Source: Chryseobacterium tagetis
GTDB taxonomy: Bacteria > Bacteroidota > Bacteroidia > Flavobacteriales > Weeksellaceae
DNA length: 64,000 nt
NCBI RefSeq assembly: GCF_016735585.2
Contig: NZ_JAERSE020000001.1
Location: 310,001-374,000, forward strand
Direction: 5' to 3'
Each line of letters starts with the position of its first letter. Within the stretch, counting starts at the first letter, position 1. Positions 7,305 to 15,002 of the stretch are shown in pieces. The notes under the pieces were generated by a model that was not told the origin of the DNA, did no database searches, and saw nothing but the letters and a program-made list of their open reading frames with translations. A program made the translations under genes and the position numbers.

Positions 7305-9839
7305 ATGATACACGACCAACGCGCAGAAAAATTCAGGCAGATCGTGGAAAATAAATTCCAGATCTACAATTCATTATTTATGAGCCTGCCTTATGATAAA
7401 ATGACGAATATCGGGATGTTGCTTCCGTTTCTTTGTGAAGAAAGTAAGATCGGCTATGAAGCCGGAAAAACACCTGAAGACATCGTTGAAGAATTCTTTA
7501 AAAATCATACCGATTTACAGACTGAAGAACAGAAATTAGAACTGCTTTTTAAAATTATACAATATATTGAAAGACAAGTTGTTCTATTCGATAGTATTGA
7601 AGATGCCGCCTTTCCGAACCTTCATTCCGAAAGTGATAACGGAACGGTTACCAATATGTACGAACGTTCATTACAGGATCATAAACTCGAAAAAATCCGT
7701 GAAAAGCTGAAAGATTTTGCAGTGAAAATTGTCTTTACGGCTCACCCGACACAGTTTTATCCGAATTCAGTGCAGAGAATTCTTCACGATCTTAGAAATG
7801 CCATTACAACAGATTCTATCACCAATATCGATATGTTGTTACAGCAGTTGGGGAAAACTCCGTTTGTGAATAAAGAAAAACCAACTCCGATCGATGAAGC
7901 GTTGAGTATTATTTATTATCTGAGATACGTGTACTACGATACGATTGGAGAGCTTTTTACTAAAATAAAATCAACTTTCGGAAGCGAGCATTTTCATTTG
8001 CATGAAGATGTGATCCAGCTAGGTTTCTGGCCGGGAGGTGACCGTGACGGAAATCCTTTTGTTACTGCAGAAGTAACGAAAAGAGTAGCCGAAGAACTTC
8101 ATTCTGCCATTTTAAAAGCTTATTATAATAATCTGAAAACGGTTCGAAGAAGACTAAGTTTCAGAGGAGTTGCTGATGTGTTGACAAAACTGAGCAATGA
8201 GCTGTATTCTGCTATTTTCAGAAATGAAAAAATCACAGCGGATGATATTATTAAAAGATTGGAAGAAGCTGAAAAGATTTTAGTGGAAGAACACAATTCT
8301 TTATTCTTAGATCTGTTGGTAAACTTCAAAGACCGCGTAAGGATTTTCGGAACTCACTTTGCAACACTGGATGTTCGCCAAGACAGCAGAATTCATCAAA
8401 AAGTTATAGATGAAGTATTTGCTAAAGTCTATGGAGATAGTGAAGCAAGTAATGAAGAAAAGTTTAATCGATTAATTCAGATTTCAGAGAAAGTAAATCC
8501 AGATGATTTTGAAGATATTATTAAAGATACTTTACTGACGGTTTCTCAGGTTTCTGAAATTCAGCAACTGAATGGATTGAGAGGAATGAACCGTTATATT
8601 ATTTCTAATTCCGATGCAGTAAAAGATGTAATGAATGTGTATGCATTTTTCAAAATTTGTGGGTATCAGGATGAAGACATTAATATGGATATTGTTCCGC
8701 TTTTCGAAACAATGGAAGGTCTTGCGAATGCTGAAAATGTAATGCATGAGCTTTATCAGAATCCGGTTTATAAAAAGCATTTAGAGAAAAGAGAAAACCA
8801 ACAGACAATTATGCTTGGTTTCTCAGACGGAACAAAAGACGGAGGCTATCTGAAAGCAAACTGGGAAATCTATAAAGCGAAAGAAGTATTAACGAAGCTT
8901 TCCGAAGAAAACGGAATTAAAGTGGTGTTCTTCGATGGTAGAGGGGGTCCACCGGCAAGAGGTGGCGGAAAAACTCACGATTTCTACGCTTCGCAAGGAA
9001 AAACAATCGCGAATAATAAAATTGAATTAACGATTCAGGGACAAACGATTACCAGTATTTTCGGAAATAAGGAGCAGGCAAAATACAATTTTGAGCAGCT
9101 TCTGACAGCCGGAGTGGAGAATGATGTTTTTAAAAACGCTAAAAAAGATTTAACGGAAAAAGAAAGAGCATTAATCATTGAATTGGCAGAAATTAGTTAT
9201 CAGAAATACTCTGACTTAAAAGCGCATCCAATGTTTGTGCCGTATCTTCAGGAAATGAGTACGCTTGAATATTATGGAAAAGCCAATATCGGAAGCCGGC
9301 CGTCAAAAAGAGGAGGTGGAAGTGAGCTTAAATTTGAAGATTTAAGAGCGATTCCGTTTGTAGGTTCATGGGCACAGCTGAAGCAGAATGTTCCCGGATT
9401 TTTCGGTTTCGGTTTTGCGATGCAGCAGTTGAAAGAGCAGGGAAGATTTGACGAGGTAATAGAGTTGTACAAAGGTTCGGATTTCTTTAAAACTTTAGTG
9501 CTGAACTCAATGATGAGCATGAATAAGACCTATTTCCCGTTGACTTATTATATTAAAAATAATCCCAAATTCGGTGCATTCTGGAATGTTTTATTTGATG
9601 AGTATACGCTTTCCAAAAATATTATGTTGGAACTGACAGGCTTTAAAATGCTACAGGAAGAGGATCCGCTTTCAAGAAAATCTGTGAAGATCCGTGAGAG
9701 AATTGTTTTGCCATTATTGAGTATTCAGCAGTATGCTTTAATGAAAATTCAGAAAGGAGAAGGAAATGTAGGGGCTTATGGAAAGCTGGTAACACGTTCG
9801 TTGTTTGGAAATATTAATGCGAGTAGAAATTCAGCATAA
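7305..9839 (+). CDS. ppc: Phosphoenolpyruvate carboxylase
   Basis: This enzyme carboxylates phosphoenolpyruvate with bicarbonate to oxaloacetate, replenishing the TCA cycle. The catalytic His147 lies in VFTAHPTQ. The Asp/Arg motif GGDRDGNPF follows near residue 246, and the glycine-rich catalytic loop FDGRGGPPARGGGKTHDF near 545. The C-terminal signature GSRPSKRGGG and GSWAQLKQNVPGFFGFG completes the active site. At 844 residues it is slightly shorter than the E. coli enzyme (883). It is transcribed alone and convergent with the protease gene. A near-leaderless start is suggested by the promoter. Confidence 0.97.
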   Translation: MIHDQRAEKFRQIVENKFQIYNSLFMSLPYDKMTNIGMLLPFLCEESKIGYEAGKTPEDIVEEFFKNHTDLQTEEQKLELLFKIIQYIERQVVLFDSIEDAAFPNLHSESDNGTVTNMYERSLQDHKLEKIREKLKDFAVKIVFTAHPTQFYPNSVQRILHDLRNAITTDSITNIDMLLQQLGKTPFVNKEKPTPIDEALSIIYYLRYVYYDTIGELFTKIKSTFGSEHFHLHEDVIQLGFWPGGDRDGNPFVTAEVTKRVAEELHSAILKAYYNNLKTVRRRLSFRGVADVLTKLSNELYSAIFRNEKITADDIIKRLEEAEKILVEEHNSLFLDLLVNFKDRVRIFGTHFATLDVRQDSRIHQKVIDEVFAKVYGDSEASNEEKFNRLIQISEKVNPDDFEDIIKDTLLTVSQVSEIQQLNGLRGMNRYIISNSDAVKDVMNVYAFFKICGYQDEDINMDIVPLFETMEGLANAENVMHELYQNPVYKKHLEKRENQQTIMLGFSDGTKDGGYLKANWEIYKAKEVLTKLSEENGIKVVFFDGRGGPPARGGGKTHDFYASQGKTIANNKIELTIQGQTITSIFGNKEQAKYNFEQLLTAGVENDVFKNAKKDLTEKERALIIELAEISYQKYSDLKAHPMFVPYLQEMSTLEYYGKANIGSRPSKRGGGSELKFEDLRAIPFVGSWAQLKQNVPGFFGFGFAMQQLKEQGRFDEVIELYKGSDFFKTLVLNSMMSMNKTYFPLTYYIKNNPKFGAFWNVLFDEYTLSKNIMLELTGFKMLQEEDPLSRKSVKIRERIVLPLLSIQQYALMKIQKGEGNVGAYGKLVTRSLFGNINASRNSA

Positions 9840-9853
9840 TAATTGTCCCGATT

Positions 9854-9880
9854 GTCATTCTGAACGAAGTGAAGAATCTC
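9854..9880 (+). repeat. REP-like element, GTCATTCTGAACGAAGTGAAG family
   Basis: The sequence begins GTCATTCTGAACGAAGTGAA and runs to GAATCTC. Related copies occur at 47331-47357 (inverted) and 59127-59206 (palindromic pair). It lies between ppc and its terminator. Confidence 0.6.
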
Positions 9881-9921
9881 AAAAGAATATTGAATTATAA
9901 ATTATAACAACTTCAATAAAT

Positions 9922-9948
9922 AAAAACCTCTCAAATCGAGAGGTTTTT
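9922..9948. terminator. Bidirectional intrinsic terminator
   Basis: AAAACCTCTC pairs with GAGAGGTTTT around a 5-nt loop, with A/T runs on both sides. It serves ppc on one side and the convergent protease gene on the other. Confidence 0.85.
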
Positions 9949-9952
9949 CAAT

Positions 9953-11557
9953 TTATTCCTTTATAAACTTTTCATAATAGACTTTATCTCTTGTCTGAAT
10001 TTTCAGATAATAAACCCCTTTTGCAAAGCTCTCAACTTTCACAGATTTCTGATTGTTGACTTTAGTAATCAATCTTCCTAAATTATCATAAACCTCTATA
10101 GAAATAACCTCACTTTCCGAAGCAATATTCAGAATGTTTCTTACAGGATTTGGAAAAACAGCAACAGAATTTTTCTTAACGAGTTCTGAAGTATTTAACA
10201 CGGAATTATAAAAACTTCCGAAATTAAGAATTCCATACCCCATTTGATCGGTATAACTTGGAGCAAGAGAAGCGGTTTGACGTAATTTATTTCTCATCAG
10301 ATCTCTGTTCATTGTAGAAAAAGCCTGAATAAGACAGGCAACTCCACCTGCAGCAATTGGTGTTGCAATAGAAGTCCCGGAAACAGTAATGAGAGATCCG
10401 TTTTCTACTGTTGTCGAATTTGTTCCTCTTGCCGAAGCATCAGGTTTGATGACTCCTGCTGAGTTTGGGCCAAAAGATGAAAATGTAGAGGATAAATTAG
10501 CAGAATCTACCGCGCCTATTGAGAAAACTTTAGCATTATCTGCAGGGGTTGTAATATAATGCCAAGGTTGTTCCCCTGAATTACCAGCTGCAATAAGTAC
10601 AAATATTCCTTTATTAACGGCAATTTCGGCACCCCTTGCAATGAATGAAGTGGTTCCGTTCATATTGGAGTAAGAATAACTGTATTTAGGATCGTCAAAA
10701 ACAGAATATCCTAAAGAGGAGGTAATAAGATCAACCCCTTTTCTGTCTGCTTCTTCTGCGGCTTCAATCCAGTAGATTTCTTCTTCAGGAATTTCTACCG
10801 TAGTATCTTCACTTCTGTAAAGGTAAAAATCAGCATCAGGCGCTGAACCCACAAAACTGTCCTGAAGGTAACCCCCTATCGCTCCCAGTACCACAGAGCC
10901 ATGAATATTCAGTGAAGTATTGTAAATGTCGGTGCTTTTTGTGACAAAATCATAACTGGCTTTTATTTGACTGTTTGCCCATAATCTTGAAAAGGCGGCA
11001 CCCGTATTTACCGAAGGAAATCCGGTGTCAATTACGGCAATAGAGACTCCTGTTCCTGTATATCCTGCAAGATGCAGTGGTTTAAGGTTGATTTGATCAA
11101 TTTGTTCTAAACCTGAACCATAATTGAAGAGTGTGGATATATTATTGATTTTCTCAAAACCGTTCCACTTATTTTGATTTTGAATCTTCAAGGTTAACGC
11201 CGAATTTTGAGCAAAACTTTGTACAGAAACTACAAACGGAAGTGTTTTTATGAGGTTAACCTGTGCCTGATTGACAGTGACGGCAACTCCATTAAGCCAT
11301 TTTGAATAATCAGTCACTGGAATCCCCAAATTCTGTATACTTTGGATGTACGACTGTTCTATAGGAGCGTCTTGGTCGGTGAGTGCAATACCAAGATTGG
11401 TTCTTCTGTTTAAAGACTTTTGGGTGAGTTCCGATAGAGGATTTGCGTAAAAGGCAGCTTTATTCGGTTTATCATTAAAATAAACAAAAACAAGTTCCGT
11501 CTGAGCAGAAAAAGAAGAGCAAATTGCTAAAAAACAAAAAGATAGAAATTTATTCAT
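9953..11557 (-). CDS. Secreted subtilisin-like serine protease (S8) with type IX sorting domain
   Basis: A signal peptide (to SAQ at residue 19) is followed by a propeptide-like region, then the S8 catalytic domain. Asp177 lies in AVIDTG, His219 in NIHGS, the oxyanion Asn326 in AAGNSG, and Ser396 in SGTSIATP. The last 70 residues (from VFPNPVRNIL) are a type A C-terminal sorting domain ending in YYEKFIKE. It therefore crosses the outer membrane by the type IX system and is probably surface-attached or released. The role is extracellular protein degradation. The promoter region upstream carries a TATCTTTA-like box. Confidence 0.94.
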   Translation of the reverse strand: MNKFLSFCFLAICSSFSAQTELVFVYFNDKPNKAAFYANPLSELTQKSLNRRTNLGIALTDQDAPIEQSYIQSIQNLGIPVTDYSKWLNGVAVTVNQAQVNLIKTLPFVVSVQSFAQNSALTLKIQNQNKWNGFEKINNISTLFNYGSGLEQIDQINLKPLHLAGYTGTGVSIAVIDTGFPSVNTGAAFSRLWANSQIKASYDFVTKSTDIYNTSLNIHGSVVLGAIGGYLQDSFVGSAPDADFYLYRSEDTTVEIPEEEIYWIEAAEEADRKGVDLITSSLGYSVFDDPKYSYSYSNMNGTTSFIARGAEIAVNKGIFVLIAAGNSGEQPWHYITTPADNAKVFSIGAVDSANLSSTFSSFGPNSAGVIKPDASARGTNSTTVENGSLITVSGTSIATPIAAGGVACLIQAFSTMNRDLMRNKLRQTASLAPSYTDQMGYGILNFGSFYNSVLNTSELVKKNSVAVFPNPVRNILNIASESEVISIEVYDNLGRLITKVNNQKSVKVESFAKGVYYLKIQTRDKVYYEKFIKE

Positions 11558-11666
11558 GCATTTATTTTGTATAAAGATAAAACAAAATCAATAAAATTTT
11601 TGAAAGGATATTAAATTCCTTATTTTTACAGAAATAAATTATTACAAAATCGCGATATAACAAATT

Positions 11667-11674
11667 TATATTTG
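11667..11674 (+). promoter_or_regulatory. TANNTTTG -7 promoter element (aminotransferase operon)
   Basis: TATATTTG lies about 50 nt before the ATG at 11726. No good -33 match is seen. Confidence 0.4.
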
Positions 11675-11725
11675 CGTAGACTAAGAATTTGAGCGATGGT
11701 GTATGATTAAAAATAAAATTTATAT

Positions 11726-12850
11726 ATGAAAAAAATTCAGATGGTTGACTTACAAAGTCAGTATTACAAAATAAAGAATGACGTAGATAATGCAGTTTTA
11801 AATGTAATGGATTCAGCGGCTTTTATCAACGGTCCTGAAGTAAAGTCTTTCCAGAATGAATTGGAGTCTTATTTAGAGGTAAAGCACGTGATTCCTTGTG
11901 CAAACGGAACAGACGCTTTACAGATTGCTTTGATGGCATTAGATTTACAGGAAGGTGATGAGATCATCACTGCTGATTTTACTTTTGCTGCAACAGTAGA
12001 GGTAATTCATTTGCTTAAACTTAAATCGGTATTGGTAGATGTGGATTATGATACCTTTACAATTTCAACAGAAGCGATCAAGAAAGCAATTACTCCAAGA
12101 ACAAAAGCAATTATTCCGGTTCATATCTTCGGACAATGTGCCAATATGGAAGAGATCCTGAAAATTGCTGAAGAAAATAACCTATACGTTATTGAAGACA
12201 ACGCACAGGCAATTGGTGCTGATTATACTTTTGCGGATGGAACTGTAAAAAAATCGGGAACGATGTCAACAGTTGGAACCACTTCATTTTTCCCGTCTAA
12301 AAACTTAGGTTGCTATGGAGATGGAGGAGCTATTTTTACCAATAATGATGAATTAGCACACCGTTTAAGAGGAATTGTTAATCACGGAATGTATGAAAGA
12401 TACTATCATGATGAGGTGGGAGTAAATTCACGTTTAGACAGTATTCAGGCGGCTGTATTAAGAAAAAAACTTCCTCACTTGGATTCTTATAACGAAGCGA
12501 GAAGAAAATCAGCTGATTTTTACGACGAAGCTTTTGCTGGTCATGAACATATTTTAACTCCGAAAAGAGCAGAAGATTCTTCCCATGTTTTCCACCAGTA
12601 TACATTGAGAATTTTGAATGGCAAACGTAATGAATTACAAAAATTCTTAACAGAAAAAGAAATTCCTGCAATGATCTATTATCCTGTTGCTTTGAGAAAA
12701 CAAAAAGCTTATTATCAGGAAAGCAACGATGCAGATTTTGTAAATACAGATAAGCTTCTGGGTCAGGTTATTTCTTTGCCAATGCATACGGAATTGGACG
12801 ACGAGCAATTGAAGTATATTACTGATGCTGTGTTGGAGTTTATGGGGTAG
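11726..12850 (+). CDS. DegT/DnrJ/EryC1/StrS-family sugar aminotransferase
   Basis: This is a PLP enzyme that aminates keto-sugar nucleotides used for surface polysaccharides. The Schiff-base lysine is probably Lys192 in FFPSKNLGCYGDGG. Other family motifs visible are CANGTDAL (58-65), ADFTFAAT (83-90) and the Asp-containing VIEDNAQAIGA (155-165). The 374-residue length is normal. The gene starts a rightward set with a membrane protein gene, galE and a nucleotidyltransferase gene, consistent with nucleotide-sugar work. The specific sugar cannot be inferred: no cognate dehydratase is nearby. Confidence 0.92.
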   Translation: MKKIQMVDLQSQYYKIKNDVDNAVLNVMDSAAFINGPEVKSFQNELESYLEVKHVIPCANGTDALQIALMALDLQEGDEIITADFTFAATVEVIHLLKLKSVLVDVDYDTFTISTEAIKKAITPRTKAIIPVHIFGQCANMEEILKIAEENNLYVIEDNAQAIGADYTFADGTVKKSGTMSTVGTTSFFPSKNLGCYGDGGAIFTNNDELAHRLRGIVNHGMYERYYHDEVGVNSRLDSIQAAVLRKKLPHLDSYNEARRKSADFYDEAFAGHEHILTPKRAEDSSHVFHQYTLRILNGKRNELQKFLTEKEIPAMIYYPVALRKQKAYYQESNDADFVNTDKLLGQVISLPMHTELDDEQLKYITDAVLEFMG

Positions 12851-12854
12851 GTTG

Positions 12855-13352
12855 ATGGAAAATGAATTTTTTCTGCGGGGAAGAAAATACAAATTCTTTT
12901 TATGGTTTCATCTTATAATGAGTGGTTTGTATTTGATTTTCCTTTTAATAATAGTTTGGTTTTATTATAGGTTTACTGAATTGGCAGATAAATCTACTTG
13001 TGAGCCAATATTACTTGAAAGGCAGGCTGAAATTTATAGGAGTGATTATAATTTAGCTTTCTTTTATTTAGCGGTAAATACTATTTTGGCTCTAATAATA
13101 AAAAAGAGATTTAAGCATACTAAAGAAATTTTGAATTTTTATTCGATCATTATTTTAGGATTTTGTTTTGTAAGTTTAATTAAAGGGGCAATCTCAGATA
13201 TTCAAAGCGATACATTTAATTTTTTTAGATTGATTGGATGTATATTTTTTATCATAATGGTTTTCTATTTTTATTATTTGAATATAGATAAATTTAGAAG
13301 TAAGAAAAGACAACCTGATAATATTGATTTTATAGGAACACATAATGAGTAA
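12855..13352 (+). CDS. Four-helix membrane protein, unknown
   Basis: The ATG at 12855, 4 bp after the aminotransferase stop, gives MENEFFLRGRKYKFFLWF; a longer in-frame start would overlap that gene. The 165-residue protein has hydrophobic segments at about 15-37, 68-80, 93-112 and 123-142. A polar, Asn/Lys-rich tail follows. I recognise no family. It is tightly placed between the aminotransferase gene and galE and probably translated from the same mRNA. Its AT content is higher than that of its neighbours. Confidence 0.65.
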   Translation: MENEFFLRGRKYKFFLWFHLIMSGLYLIFLLIIVWFYYRFTELADKSTCEPILLERQAEIYRSDYNLAFFYLAVNTILALIIKKRFKHTKEILNFYSIIILGFCFVSLIKGAISDIQSDTFNFFRLIGCIFFIIMVFYFYYLNIDKFRSKKRQPDNIDFIGTHNE

Positions 13353-13368
13353 AAATAATTATTAAAAA

Positions 13369-14388
13369 ATGGCAATACTCGTAACAGGAGGTCTTGGATA
13401 TATTGGTTCACACACGGTTGTAGAACTTTTGAATAACGATTTTGATGTTGTTATTGTAGATGATTTATCAAATTCTGAAAAATTTATTTTAAAAAATATT
13501 GAAGAAATTACGGGTAAAAAGCCTGTTTTCTATCCTTTCGATTTAAAAAGAAAAGAGCTTTTGAATCAGGTTTTTGATGCACATCAAATTGATGGATGTA
13601 TCAATTTTGCGGCTTATAAAGCAGTGGGAGAGAGTCAGGAAAAACCGGTTGATTATTATGAGAATAACTTATTTTCTTTAATTAATATTCTTCAGGAATT
13701 TAAAGCAAGAAATATTTCAAACTTTATTTTCAGTTCATCTTGTACTGTTTACGGACAAGCTGATGTAATGCCAATCGATGAAAATACTCCATTGAAAATG
13801 CCTGAAAGTGTGTATGGGAAAACCAAGCAAATGGGAGAAGAGATTTTGATTGATTTTGCTAAAGCTTATCAGCGAAAAATTTCTTTATTGAGATACTTCA
13901 ACCCGATTGGAGCTCATCCGTCAGCAAAAATCGGAGAACTCCCAATTGGGGTTCCTAATAATCTTGTTCCCTATGTAATGCAGACCGCAGCAGGAATAAG
14001 AGAAAAGCTAAGTGTTTGGGGGGATGATTATCCAACTACAGACGGAACGGCTGTTCGGGATTATATTTATGTAGTTGATCTGGCTAAAGCGCACGTTGCT
14101 GCCTTAAAAAGATTAATCGAGATCCAGTCAGAGGAAGCTGTAATTGACATCTACAATTTAGGGACTGGAAAAGGATCATCCGTATTGGAAGTAGTAAAAG
14201 CTTTTGAAACAGCTAATAATGTTGATGTGCCATATCAGATTTGCGCAAGAAGAGACGGGGATATTACAATTGCTTATGCTAATGTAGACAAGGCAGAAAA
14301 AGAACTCAACTGGAAGTCGGAAACAAGTTTGGAAGATGCGTTGAAAACTACCTGGGAATGGCAGAAATATTTAAATTCGCGAAATTAA
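13369..14388 (+). CDS. galE: UDP-glucose 4-epimerase
   Basis: This extended short-chain dehydrogenase interconverts UDP-glucose and UDP-galactose. The NAD-binding TGGLGYIGSHT (6-16) is present. The catalytic Ser is in SSSCTVYG, and the Tyr-Lys pair in VYGKTKQMGEE. NPIGAHPSA and RDYIYVVDLA are diagnostic of GalE. At 339 residues it is standard length. The product feeds galactose-containing surface glycans, fitting the neighbouring sugar aminotransferase. It starts 16 bp after the membrane protein gene. Confidence 0.95.
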   Translation: MAILVTGGLGYIGSHTVVELLNNDFDVVIVDDLSNSEKFILKNIEEITGKKPVFYPFDLKRKELLNQVFDAHQIDGCINFAAYKAVGESQEKPVDYYENNLFSLINILQEFKARNISNFIFSSSCTVYGQADVMPIDENTPLKMPESVYGKTKQMGEEILIDFAKAYQRKISLLRYFNPIGAHPSAKIGELPIGVPNNLVPYVMQTAAGIREKLSVWGDDYPTTDGTAVRDYIYVVDLAKAHVAALKRLIEIQSEEAVIDIYNLGTGKGSSVLEVVKAFETANNVDVPYQICARRDGDITIAYANVDKAEKELNWKSETSLEDALKTTWEWQKYLNSRN

Positions 14389-14502
14389 TTTTTTGAATTT
14401 AAAATCTTAAAGTGAAAAAATATAAAAATTAAATAATACTTTAGCCAAATATTGGTTTATATATTAAAAGAGCCTTTATCAGCAAAATTTTAAATACACA
14501 TT

Positions 14503-14940
14503 ATGAAAACAGAAAGAATAGGCATTACATTCTCCTCGTTTGATTTGCTTCATGCCGGTCATATAAAAATGTTGGAGGAAGCAAAAACGGTATGTGATTA
14601 CCTGATTGTAGGATTACAGATTGATCCTTCGCATGACAGACCCAATAAAAATAAGCCAACCCAAACTATTGTAGAAAGATATATCCAGCTAAAAGCAGTA
14701 AATGCGGTAGATGAGATCATTCCTTATTATACAGAAGAAGATTTGGAAGATATTTTGAAATCATTCGTTATAGATGTCAGAATTATTGGTGACGATTATA
14801 TGGATAGAGATTTTACCGGAAAAAAATATTGTGAAGAGAAAGGAATTCAGATTTTTTATAATAAAAGAGACCACAGATTTTCATCGAGTGATCTGAGAAA
14901 AAGAATTTTCGAAGCAGAACAATTGAAATTGGCAAAATAG
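14503..14940 (+). CDS. Cytidylyltransferase-like protein (TagD / glycerol-3-phosphate type)
   Basis: This 145-residue nucleotidyltransferase has the HxGH motif at His17-His20 (LLHAGHIKM) and a C-terminal FSSSDLRKRI that corresponds to the ISST-type loop. The length matches glycerol-3-phosphate cytidylyltransferase, which makes CDP-glycerol, but ethanolamine-phosphate and other phosphate substrates occur in the family. It sits 114 bp after galE and is followed by a strong terminator, so it closes the sugar-nucleotide group. Family is clear; substrate is a guess. Confidence 0.85.
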   Translation: MKTERIGITFSSFDLLHAGHIKMLEEAKTVCDYLIVGLQIDPSHDRPNKNKPTQTIVERYIQLKAVNAVDEIIPYYTEEDLEDILKSFVIDVRIIGDDYMDRDFTGKKYCEEKGIQIFYNKRDHRFSSSDLRKRIFEAEQLKLAK

Positions 14941-14952
14941 CTAATAGTTTAT

Positions 14953-14985
14953 AAAAAATCCCGAAAGTAATTTCGGGATTTTTTT
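14953..14985. terminator. Bidirectional intrinsic terminator
   Basis: ATCCCGAAA pairs with TTTCGGGAT around GTAA, with long A and T runs on the flanks. It lies between the rightward nucleotidyltransferase gene and the leftward receptor gene. Confidence 0.88.
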
Positions 14986-15002
14986 ATTATATAAAATAAG
15001 GA

